From WJMB01 sp964581465 (GTDB lineage Bacteria; RBG-13-66-14), in assembly GCA_964581465.1 (NCBI GenBank), contig CAZOOP010000011.1, positions 20,696-84,695 of the forward strand: DNA of 64,000 nt. Direction: 5' to 3'. The notes under the pieces were generated by a model that searched no databases, was not told the origin of the DNA, and was given only the letters and a program-made list of their open reading frames with translations. Shown here in pieces: positions 27,789 to 35,660 of this stretch. A program made the translations under genes and the position numbers. Position 1 is the stretch's first letter. Each line of letters starts with the position of its first letter.

Positions 27789-29567
27789 CTACCCGCAGAC
27801 CGCCTCTATGATCACCGGAGCGACCTGGTACTTCTCGAGATAGGCCCGTCGATCACGGCGCAGGTTCGCCACCCAGGCGCGGTAGTCGTCCATTCGGCCG
27901 TGCTTCTCGAAGAAGAGGACCGGATTGAGTATTTCGGCGGGGACCTTTTCGAGTAGGGCGGCGTTGTCCGGGTGGTCGACGTCGGCGATCAGATAGCCGA
28001 AGTCGGGGTCGGTCTTCCAGGCCACGGCGTCGGTCAGCAAGGCCTCGAGCATGGCCGAGGAGTGGCGGATCTTGACCTTGAGGGCCTGGCCGGCCTGGAC
28101 GTCCAGGGCGTCGCCGCCGACCCAGCCGGTGTTCATCGACCAGGTGACCAGCTTGGGGATGGTGGCCAGCAGCTCGCTGAAGCGGGCGGGTTGCAGGGAG
28201 TTCCTGCGCGGGAAGAAGGGCTGGGTGAAGGGGCTGCGGGTGCGACCGCGCTCCTTGCCGGCGGCCGAGGTCTTGGTGGTCTCGCCGAGCATGAAGTAAC
28301 CTGCGGCCTGCTCCGGCGAGGCGAAGCGCACGATACCGGGGAAGGCGGCGTCGGGGCCTTCATCACGGTTGAGGATGCCGATGAACTCCAGCGGCGGGAT
28401 GTCCTCGAGGTCGGCGGCGTCCTTGATGGCCGAGAGCGGGATGATCGAGCGGCCGTTCTGCGTCCAGACCAGGAAGTCCCAGCCGTCGGCGGGGATGTCG
28501 TACTCGTCGACGACGTCGTCGATGTCTACCTCGCCGGTGATGTAAGCGTCGACGTTCTTCTCGTCGGCCCCGGTGACCAGCAGGATCTCGCGGTAGCGCT
28601 CCACGTCCTCCCGGCTCAGCCGGCCCTTGGAGAAATCGAAGGTGCCGTCGGCGTTCTGGTAGACGTTCTCGGTCCAGGCGCTGGGATCGACGGTGCCGTC
28701 GTGGATCACCGGCTCCATCTCCCGGGTCAGGCCGTAGGTCTTGGCGAAGCAACCGTTCTCGGTGATCGAGATCTCGCCGCCGGGCCAGAGGGTGATCATG
28801 TCGTCCTGGATCGGCCGGGTGACCTCGCCCTGCTTGGAGAAGGTGGTGGTGGTCTTGCCGGTGCCGGAGAGGCCCAGCACGGCCATGGTGACCCGGCGTC
28901 CGCCGATGGTGACGGCCTTGGCGCCGGAGTGCAGGGTCAGCCCGCCACGCTGGTAGGAATGCTCGTTGAGCATCCGCAGGCCGCCCTTCTTGCTCTCGCC
29001 GAAGTAATCGGCCCCGATAACGTAGGTGGTGAAGTTGTCCAGGTCGACGATCATCGCCTGGCCCTGGGGCATCCCCGCCGCCTTGAGACCGGGGACCATC
29101 ACCAGGCGGAAGGTGGGCGCGAAGGGCGCGGATAGCCGCTCCGGGGTCTCTACCCGCTCGCGGGGGAAGCACATCACGCTCTGCATGGCGGCGACGTTGG
29201 CGATCTCATAGCCGTAGAGCCACTGCACGGCCACGGCGCGCTCGCCCAGGCCGATGTAGTTATTGAGCTCGATGACCCGCCCGGCTTTCTCCAGGTACTC
29301 CCTGACCGAGTCGATCAGGCAGCCGGCGGACTCGGCGTCGATCACCTTGCCCGAGTACTCGGCGGCGGCGGATTCCGGGGCGATGACGTAGGTCAGGGCG
29401 GCCTTGCGGGCCTTGTTGCGGGTGATCTTGTTCAGGCTGCCGTAGGCCGTCTCCAGCACCGCCGGGGTGTGCTCGAGGGTGATCTCGCGCAGCTCGTCCA
29501 GCGGCGGGTTGGTCAGATAGTCCACCTTGAAGGGGTGCAGCTCGTCCAGGGTCGGGCGCGGGCTCAT
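27789..29567 (-). CDS. pckA: Phosphoenolpyruvate carboxykinase, divergent ATP-type
   Basis: Converts oxaloacetate to phosphoenolpyruvate at the entry of gluconeogenesis. 592 residues, somewhat longer than the usual ATP enzyme (about 530). The phosphate loop GLSGTGKTTTT (about residues 230-240) is the ATP-type form, not the ACGKTN of GTP enzymes. The metal/nucleotide region ITENGCFAKTYGLTREMEPVI aligns with the ATP-type GGCYAKT...EPEI. ATG with GGAGAAGCC upstream. Transcribed alone and ended by a strong terminator. The nucleotide preference is inferred from motifs only. Confidence 0.88.
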   Translation of the reverse strand: MSPRPTLDELHPFKVDYLTNPPLDELREITLEHTPAVLETAYGSLNKITRNKARKAALTYVIAPESAAAEYSGKVIDAESAGCLIDSVREYLEKAGRVIELNNYIGLGERAVAVQWLYGYEIANVAAMQSVMCFPRERVETPERLSAPFAPTFRLVMVPGLKAAGMPQGQAMIVDLDNFTTYVIGADYFGESKKGGLRMLNEHSYQRGGLTLHSGAKAVTIGGRRVTMAVLGLSGTGKTTTTFSKQGEVTRPIQDDMITLWPGGEISITENGCFAKTYGLTREMEPVIHDGTVDPSAWTENVYQNADGTFDFSKGRLSREDVERYREILLVTGADEKNVDAYITGEVDIDDVVDEYDIPADGWDFLVWTQNGRSIIPLSAIKDAADLEDIPPLEFIGILNRDEGPDAAFPGIVRFASPEQAAGYFMLGETTKTSAAGKERGRTRSPFTQPFFPRRNSLQPARFSELLATIPKLVTWSMNTGWVGGDALDVQAGQALKVKIRHSSAMLEALLTDAVAWKTDPDFGYLIADVDHPDNAALLEKVPAEILNPVLFFEKHGRMDDYRAWVANLRRDRRAYLEKYQVAPVIIEAVCG

Positions 29568-29754
29568 GGCTTCTCCATTCGGTCGGGACGACCGGAGCGG
29601 CGTTCGTCGTGGCGGTAGTGGACGGAAATAACGGCGGCGATGTTAACATATCCCCCTGGACCATCCAAGCTGTTTGCTGCGTCTCTATGGGTGTCTATCG
29701 GGGGCGAGGTGGAGCCGCGGCGTGCTTGTGTTATCATCCCCGTTGCCCCGCCGC

Positions 29755-30040
29755 GGCGTCGGCAAGCTCCCCGTCTTCGGGCTGCTCAAGCGGGGCGGCG
29801 AGGTGCGGTGTATACCTCCCAGGCGCTGTGGCAGCAAGCATCTGGTCGGTGCCGTACTGGACAATGGCGAGTTGGACTCTATCGTCTACTCCGACGGCTG
29901 GAAGGCCTATAACAAGCTGTCGCTCAAAGGTTTCCACCACACATTCATCAACCACCAGGACGAACTCGCCAACGACAAAGCCCATATCGACGACATCGGG
30001 TTATTCTGGGCTACGCCAAGAGGCGGCTAAAAGCATAGGG
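29755..30040 (+). pseudogene. IS1595-family (ISXO2-like) transposase relic
   Basis: The frame reads LPVFGLLKRGGEVR, then KHLVGAVLDNGELDSIVYSDGW, FHHTFINHQDE and HIDDIGLFW, the DDE-type ISXO2 core. A one-base loss after the FW codons moves the ending FWGYAKRRL into another frame. The N-terminal zinc ribbon is missing, as is the part between the two segments. Compared with the 45-kb copy, the KHLVGA...GFHH segment is closely related. Dead element. Confidence 0.75.
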
Positions 30041-30356
30041 ATCGTATAACCTGTTCGGACCTGGTTGCGATTGTAATCTGCTGATAATACACGTGTAGTG
30101 GCAGATAGGCCCGTCACTTGTCAGCAGCAAAAAAGTGGCGGCTGCAAGGGGCCTGCTCGGTGGATAACCTGCCCTGCATAATTGCTGACAAAGAGCGACC
30201 ACCCGATTGCTACACGACTCATAACTGCATTATTATCAAGCAATAAAGCTGCACATGCCAGCATCGGAATCAAAGTCGGATGCACCCGAAGCGCGAACAC
30301 CTGCTAGGTGAACCTTTCAATATCGGCCCTGATATGGTCCGAACACGTTACATGAT
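30041..30356. mobile_element. MITE-like element, copy 1 (316 bp)
   Basis: Bounded by imperfect terminal inverted repeats: ATCGTATAACCTGTTCGGAC at the left and the complement of ATCATGTAACGTGTTCGGAC at the right (18 of 21 match). There is no coding capacity. Two further full copies lie at 58.7 and 59.0 kb. It abuts the transposase relic, but no shared ends link the two. Confidence 0.75.
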
Positions 30357-30631
30357 ACCTTCTGCTAAAACCAGCAGTTAGCAGGTGTCAGTACAGGCGC
30401 ACCGTTAATGAAGTTTGGGCGGATCGCATGGACTCTACGTATCCCGCTTCCGCGCTTTGACGATTCAATGCGCCTTGATCGACGGTTTTGCTGCCTTAGT
30501 CTCGTATCAGCCATATTGGTTGGTCCGATGGCATCTGTGATGCCAGCGCCTATTATCAGCAGATTGCAATCGCAACCCGGTCCGAACAGGATACACGATC
30601 CCTTCGGAAATTCCCTTCCCAACGAGGCCCC
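30357..30631. other. Spacer with a reversed solo end of the MITE-like repeat
   Basis: The left terminus of the 316-bp element appears inverted at 30549-30599 (TIR 30579-30599), then sequence unlike the full copies. No gene seen. Confidence 0.55.
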
Positions 30632-31774
30632 ATGCTCTCCGCCGCCGCCGAACTGATGCTCGCCGCCCTGCCCGAGGTTCCCGGACCCACCCTGCTTTGG
30701 GACGCCGCCGAGGTGCACCTGGCCCGGGAGGTCAATCGCCGCCGTCCCGGTGAGCTGTTGGTGGTCGAGGACCGCCTGGGCGACCTGGAGCACTACAGAA
30801 CCGATCCCCTCACTGGTGAGCAGACCGGCCTGCGAACCCTCCACGCCGCCTTTCCGCCGGAGGAGAACTACGCGTCGATCCTGCTGGCGATGCAGCGCGA
30901 CCGCGAGTTGGCCCGGCTGCAGCTCGACTGGGCCGCCGGGCGCCTGTCGCCGGGCGGCGTGCTGCTCTTCGCCGGGGCCAACCGCGAGGGCATCAAGGGC
31001 CACCGCAAGGCGCTCAAGGGCCTCTTCGGCTCCATCGAGGCCGAGATGGGCGGACACGGCCGGGTCTGGATCTGTCGCGAGCCGAGACCCGTCGAGGCCG
31101 ACTGCGAGCCCGCAGCGGCCTACGAGCTGGACGGGCTGGGAGCGATATACACCCTGCCCGGCGTCTTCGGGCATCGGGGCCTGGACCGGGGCACCGAGGC
31201 CCTGCTGGCGCTGTTGCCCGGAGACTGGGGCGGCTGGCGGGTCTGCGACCTGGGCTGCGGCGGCGGCGTGCTGGCGCTCAAGGCCGCCTTGGGCGGAGCG
31301 ACCCAGGTCGACGCACTGGATCACTCCGCCCGCGCCCTGGCCTGCGCCCGGGCCACCCTGGCGGGGTTGGAGAACGTCACCATCGACCCCTGGCGTTTGG
31401 ACCGGGAGCTGCCGCGCGGCTACGACGCCGTGATCTGTAACCCGCCCTTCCACAGCTCGGGCTCCCACGCCGTCAGCCTGATCACCCGCTTCGTCGAGAC
31501 AGCTAGGGCGGTCCTGATCGACGGCGGTGAGCTCTGGCTGGTCACGCGTCGCGAGCTGCCCGTGGAGCGCCTGCTGGGCGAAGGCTTCAGCCACTACGAT
31601 CTGGTCGACGCCGTCGAGGGTTATATGGTGGTCCGCGCCGTGGCCGGTGACCTCGAGGCCGCCGCCGAGGACCCCTTCGCGAGCGAAGAGGGAGAGCTCG
31701 GGGGAGAAGCGGTTGACGATGGGGAGTTCGGCGAGAGAGGCTTCCAGGACCCGCCTGATTCCGAGACTCCTTGA
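30632..31774 (+). CDS. RsmC/RlmG-like rRNA guanine-N2 methyltransferase
   Basis: SAM-dependent methyltransferase of 380 residues in two related halves, as in RsmC: a degenerate N-terminal half and an active C-terminal half. The latter holds the SAM loop VCDLGCGGGVLALKAAL (near residue 205) and the catalytic NPPFHSSGSHAVSL motif typical of rRNA m2G enzymes. The last 30 residues are an acidic tail (EEGELGGEAVDDGEFGE) outside the family core. It probably modifies a guanine of 16S or 23S rRNA, but which one cannot be told. Ribosome site weak. A terminator follows. Confidence 0.82.
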   Translation: MLSAAAELMLAALPEVPGPTLLWDAAEVHLAREVNRRRPGELLVVEDRLGDLEHYRTDPLTGEQTGLRTLHAAFPPEENYASILLAMQRDRELARLQLDWAAGRLSPGGVLLFAGANREGIKGHRKALKGLFGSIEAEMGGHGRVWICREPRPVEADCEPAAAYELDGLGAIYTLPGVFGHRGLDRGTEALLALLPGDWGGWRVCDLGCGGGVLALKAALGGATQVDALDHSARALACARATLAGLENVTIDPWRLDRELPRGYDAVICNPPFHSSGSHAVSLITRFVETARAVLIDGGELWLVTRRELPVERLLGEGFSHYDLVDAVEGYMVVRAVAGDLEAAAEDPFASEEGELGGEAVDDGEFGERGFQDPPDSETP

Positions 31775-31825
31775 AGAGCTGTCGAGCACGCGCGTTCCCG
31801 GCCCAAGTACCGATCCCTGAATGAG

Positions 31826-31853
31826 ACGGGGAGCTCCTGTAGGTGCTCCCCGT
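31826..31853 (+). terminator. Terminator after the methyltransferase gene
   Basis: ACGGGGAGC / GCTCCCCGT with a 10-nt loop, followed by TCTTTC. It lies between convergent genes. Confidence 0.85.
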
Positions 31854-31870
31854 TCTTTCATCCCTTAGGT

Positions 31871-33160
31871 TCAGCTTGATACCGGCGGCAGCCGCCGGGC
31901 CAGGAAATCGCCGAGGAGCACGACACGCACTGGGGCGTCCAGGCGGGTCAGCGAGGCCTCGAGCTGCATGGCGCAGCCCGGGCAGGCCGTCACCACGACC
32001 TCGGCCCCGCTGTCGACGATATGCTTCGCCTTGCGTTCGCCGATAGCCGCGGCGGTCTCCGGATGCTTGATGAAGTAGCTGCCCGCTCCGCCGCAGCAAA
32101 CGTCGCGCTCCTCGAGCTCGACGAAGTCGGCCAGTCGGGACAGCAGCGGCTCGGCGAGTTCGACGTCCAGGTGTCGGGCAAGGTGGCAGGGCTGGTGCCA
32201 AGTGACGCGCAGGCCGGGGGTGCGCCGGAGCTTCAGCCTGTCCAGGCGCCCCCGTAAAAGCTCCTGCAGGGTCAGGGTACGGCCCAGCGGGCCGGTGTAG
32301 TGCTCGCGCAGGAAAGAGGCGCAGGAGGCGCAGGCGGTGACGACGCCGTCGAGGTCGCGGTCGGCGAAGGCGGCGGCGTTGACGTTGATCAGCGCCGAGG
32401 CGGCCCGGCGGTCCCCGGAACCCCAGGCGGGCAGGCCGCAGCAGGCCTGGGTGGTCGGCGCGATCAGGGTGATCCCCAGACGGCGGGCCAGCTCGACCAC
32501 GGCACGGGCCGATCGCGGGTAGGCCGTCTCCAGGGCGCAGCCGACGAAGTACCCCCAGCGCTCGGCGTTCACGTCGCCGAAGGCCTGGACCTCCCCCCGC
32601 CCCGAACTGAACTGACGCGGTGAGAGGGTGGGCGGCACCAGGCGCGGCGAGAGGCCGGCCAAGGGAAGCAGGCGGCGGTAGAGTCCGGCCAGGGCGCGCT
32701 GGACGTGTAGGCCATCGTGGGGCGAGGCGTCGCGTGACCTGCCCAAGAGCCGCGCCAGACGGTGCTGCCAACGCCCGACGAAGCGGGCCAGCGAGGCCAG
32801 CAAGCCCCGACGGGGCAACAGATAGCGCAGGATGAACAGCTCGAGGGGGTTGCGGCTGCGGCGGTCGCGGATACGCTGCCGGGCGGCGTAGACCAGCTCA
32901 TCGGTGCGAACGCCCTGGGGGCAGCCCGAGGTGCAGAGGCGGCAGCCCAGGCAGTCGTCGAGGAGCCGGCCCAGATCGGTGTCGTAATCGAGTTCGCCGT
33001 CCTCGGCCGCCGCCAGGATTTTCAGCTTGCCCCGGGCGACCGAGGCCTCGCTACCCTCCACGGAGAAAACCGGGCAGAGAGCCCGGCACTTGCCGCAGGC
33101 CACACAGCGATCGAGCTCCCGGCGCAGGCCCGCGGCGCTAGCTGTCTTCGTCGGCTTCAT
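31871..33160 (-). CDS. CCG-domain iron-sulfur oxidoreductase (GlcF/HdrD-like)
   Basis: 429 residues from MKPTKTAS. Two 4Fe-4S clusters are marked by CVACGKCRALCPV and CLGCRLCTSGCPQG near the N-terminus. Two cysteine-rich CCG domains follow (GCALETAYP...ACCGLPAWGSG...CASC, and HQPCHLARH...CCGGAGSYF...CPGCAMQ). The family includes the glycolate oxidase Fe-S subunit and heterodisulfide reductase-like electron carriers. No flavin subunit (GlcD) is adjacent. The start overlaps the end of the unknown gene upstream by 23 nt, and with the activase-related gene they form an operon. Electron transfer to the dehydratase-type partner is a reasonable guess. Confidence 0.88.
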   Translation of the reverse strand: MKPTKTASAAGLRRELDRCVACGKCRALCPVFSVEGSEASVARGKLKILAAAEDGELDYDTDLGRLLDDCLGCRLCTSGCPQGVRTDELVYAARQRIRDRRSRNPLELFILRYLLPRRGLLASLARFVGRWQHRLARLLGRSRDASPHDGLHVQRALAGLYRRLLPLAGLSPRLVPPTLSPRQFSSGRGEVQAFGDVNAERWGYFVGCALETAYPRSARAVVELARRLGITLIAPTTQACCGLPAWGSGDRRAASALINVNAAAFADRDLDGVVTACASCASFLREHYTGPLGRTLTLQELLRGRLDRLKLRRTPGLRVTWHQPCHLARHLDVELAEPLLSRLADFVELEERDVCCGGAGSYFIKHPETAAAIGERKAKHIVDSGAEVVVTACPGCAMQLEASLTRLDAPVRVVLLGDFLARRLPPVSS

Positions 33161-33755
33161 CCTGGACCTCGGAGGCATCATCGGCGGGAAAGGCCAGGCC
33201 GTAGAGCGTAGCCGGGGTGTGGTCCCGGGCGTTTTCGATCTCGCTCAACAGTCCCTCGTCCAGGCCGGCGGACTTGAGCTGATTCCGCGCCGTCAGCCGG
33301 CGATGCCGAGCCGCGCCCGGGCGCTCGCTCAGCCGGTGCCCCACCGCGCTCTGCATCTCCAGGACCGCCGATTGCAACGCCGCTCCGGTCTCGACGATCC
33401 GGCGTCCCGCCGCGCCGTGGGACTCCTCGACGGCGTCGAGGCAGTCGGCCCAGAATGCACTGAGCCACTCGCGCACCTTGGTGACGCCGGGCTCGGCGTC
33501 GGGCTGAGGAACCGCTGTCCCGCTGGCCCCCAAACGCAGCACGAGCTGCTTGAGTGTCCGGCGCAGCTCGTCGATCACCTTGCGGCCGGCGCCCCGGGTA
33601 GCCGCGTCGCTGTCCAGGGTCAGCAGGCGACGCAGCCCACGGGCGAAGAGGCTGGCCCGGGCGTAGTCGCAGCCCGCCGTGAATAGCTGGTAGCGGAGTT
33701 CGTCCATCATGTAGGCGATTGGGTTGCTCGATACCGAGCGATCGTGAGCCGTCAA
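33138..33755 (-). CDS. Unknown protein in the dehydratase/CCG operon
   Basis: Up to 205 residues from a TTG. MMDELRYQLF at 33710 is an alternative start, and neither has a clear ribosome site. It is mostly helical and rich in Arg, Leu and Glu, with an acidic C-terminus (DDASEVQDEADEDS), no signal peptide and no cysteine clusters. It sits 20 nt after the activase-related gene and overlaps the CCG protein gene, so it should work with them. No family recognised. Confidence 0.65.
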   Translation of the reverse strand: MTAHDRSVSSNPIAYMMDELRYQLFTAGCDYARASLFARGLRRLLTLDSDAATRGAGRKVIDELRRTLKQLVLRLGASGTAVPQPDAEPGVTKVREWLSAFWADCLDAVEESHGAAGRRIVETGAALQSAVLEMQSAVGHRLSERPGAARHRRLTARNQLKSAGLDEGLLSEIENARDHTPATLYGLAFPADDASEVQDEADEDS

Positions 33756-33775
33756 GACGGCGGAGCGGCAGAGCC

Positions 33776-35029
33776 TCAGCGGCGCTCCAGCATGTCGCAG
33801 AAGGCCTCCAGCCGGGTCAGCACCCCGGCCTCGCCGGACTGCTCGTCGACCTGCAGGACCATCAGCGGGATGTCCAGGCGCTTGGCGGCCAGTTCCAGGT
33901 ACTTGCCGACGAAGGCGTCGGGACCGCAGGTGGCGCTGGTGACGTGGACCAGGCCGCGAATGGGCGTGTCCTTGGCGCCGGGTTTCCCCCGCGCCCGGCG
34001 GTAGAGATAGGCCCGCCGCGAGAGACGCTCTCCGGCGAGCTGCTCCGGCGTCAGGCCGTAGCGCATCAGGTAGAGTCCGGCGTCGCAGACGATGTTGGAG
34101 AAGTGCCAGAAGAGTGGCCGACTCTTCACTCGCGCGCCCAAGGCCAAAGCCCGCTTATCCTTCCACAGCCGCCAGGGGGTCCAGACGTCGTAGCCTCGTT
34201 TGTAGAAACGCTCCACGATACCGGCGGCCAGGAAGCGGTCGTAGAGCAGGTAGGGATAGCCGACCACGGCCAGGGGACCCCGGGAGGTCGGCGGGCGCTC
34301 GGGACGCTCCGCGCCGTCGATAACGGCCAGGGCCTCGCGGGGCGATAGTCCTTCGCCCAGCAGGTTCTCGTAGCGGCGCTGGACCCGCAGGGCGCGGCGG
34401 TAGGTCAGGTAGAGCCGGGTGTAGCTGAAGAAGCGCAGGCGGCGCAACTGGTTGGCCACCCGGTAGAGGGTGCCCAGTCGCTTGGTCAGGTCGATGTCGA
34501 TGTCCAGCACGATGGGCCGGTCGGTGTCCAGCCCCGGTCCGCCCTGCCCGCGCTGAACCACGGGAAGCTCACGCACGCCGGGGGCGACCTCCCCCTCGCG
34601 CAGCCGCAGGCGACGCTTCAACGCGCGCCGGGCCCGCGCCGCCGGACCTAGCTGCTCAATCGTCTCCAGGCCCATGCTGTTGCGGACGATGTCGGGTAAG
34701 CCGATGAACTTGGGACAGAAGGTCTCGCGGAAACTGCGACCGTCGTGCTTCAGGCGGCGCAGCTTGACCAACCGGGGCAGGTATAGGGCGTCACAGCGCC
34801 CGAAGAGGCTCTCCACGTGGCCGTGGAAGATCTTCACCGGAATGCAGGCGTCGGAAACCGTGTAGCTGGTCCCGGCGTCGACTACGGCGCGATTGGTCGG
34901 CTCGCTGACGACGTAGTCGAACCCCAGGCCGACGAGAAGCTCGCGGACCAGGGGGAAGTGCGCGTAGTGGTCCAGGGCGCGGGGCACGCCGATGGTCAAG
35001 CGCCGGGACTGAACGGAATCAGTGCTCAT
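33776..35029 (-). CDS. 2-hydroxyacyl-CoA dehydratase/activase-related protein (DUF2229-like)
   Basis: 417 residues. The N-terminus (RLTIGVPRALDHYAHFPLVRELLVGLGF) and the conserved SYTVSDACIPVKIFHGHVE and SATCGPDAFVGKYLE stretches match the DUF2229/HgdB-like proteins. These bind an Fe-S cluster through the two or three conserved Cys and relate to activators of CoA dehydratases and benzoyl-CoA reductases. No separate ATPase activase (BcrAD/BadFG) is adjacent. First gene of a three-gene minus-strand operon, divergent from the giant CHAT gene. The substrate is unknown. Confidence 0.8.
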   Translation of the reverse strand: MSTDSVQSRRLTIGVPRALDHYAHFPLVRELLVGLGFDYVVSEPTNRAVVDAGTSYTVSDACIPVKIFHGHVESLFGRCDALYLPRLVKLRRLKHDGRSFRETFCPKFIGLPDIVRNSMGLETIEQLGPAARARRALKRRLRLREGEVAPGVRELPVVQRGQGGPGLDTDRPIVLDIDIDLTKRLGTLYRVANQLRRLRFFSYTRLYLTYRRALRVQRRYENLLGEGLSPREALAVIDGAERPERPPTSRGPLAVVGYPYLLYDRFLAAGIVERFYKRGYDVWTPWRLWKDKRALALGARVKSRPLFWHFSNIVCDAGLYLMRYGLTPEQLAGERLSRRAYLYRRARGKPGAKDTPIRGLVHVTSATCGPDAFVGKYLELAAKRLDIPLMVLQVDEQSGEAGVLTRLEAFCDMLERR

Positions 35030-35373
35030 GGGCTCTCGGGGACGAGGTTCCGCGGAGACGCTCAGTGGTCGGTGGAGGCGGGGTTGATTGTCGGTGAGAG
35101 ATAAGCGACTGGATGAACGTTTGTGCGGCGGTTCCTAAGATCAGCGATACAAGATCGTCGATCGACCAACGAGCCGCTTCAACAGCCCACCAGGTCGCCG
35201 TGGAGCAAGGTCCTTCAAACAATCTATATCCGCAACGGGGTCATGCGGTTGTCTTCGCCTCTCAAGAAACCGCTCAACATAGTTCGACGCCCACGGCGCG
35301 ATGAGGGGCGCTTCGCCCACAGCCGGGCCGGCGTCCAGCCTTCGCTCAATACCCGTCGATTCCGCGACGGGGA

Positions 35374-35452
35374 GGCTTTGGCGCGTTTGTTGCGCAGTGG
35401 GCTGTGCCGGGCGGGCGGAGCGGTGGCGCTTCGCAAGAAACGTGCCAAAGCC
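35374..35452. repeat. Long inverted repeat element, copy 2
   Basis: Arms at 35374-35394 and 35432-35452 pair with one G-T type wobble and one mismatch. The right arm is identical to copy 1, while the left arm has drifted (GGCGCGTTTGTTG). Confidence 0.85.
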
Positions 35453-35609
35453 GGCATCGACCCGTCGGCGCGGTGGGTTTTCTCCGAGGTCGGCGCGGGG
35501 ATACGGTGGGGCGCCGCATGCTAAACCCTTTTCTCGACGGGTTTTATCGGCATCGGTCCCCGGCATGATAGCAGGGGGCGCCGCGTCGGTCAAGCGGGGC
35601 CGTCTTTGT

Positions 35610-35615
35610 TATAAT
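35610..35615 (+). promoter_or_regulatory. -10 box TATAAT for the CHAT operon
   Basis: Exact TATAAT about 45 nt before the start codon. The -35 region (GGTCAA) matches poorly. Confidence 0.5.
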
Positions 35616-35660
35616 GTTTCCAGAAGTTTTATCTCACCACTCCTCCCACCCGGCGAGCCG

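Larger units (their letters stand above)
35030..35660. other. Divergent spacer with inverted repeat and promoter
   Basis: Separates the dehydratase operon from the CHAT gene. It contains inverted-repeat copy 2 and the -10 box of the CHAT operon. No gene is called. Confidence 0.5.

Noticed and set aside
35301..35660. N-terminal extension of the giant CHAT protein
   Set aside because: The extra codons cross the inverted-repeat element and a -10 box, and the signal peptide begins only at 35661.
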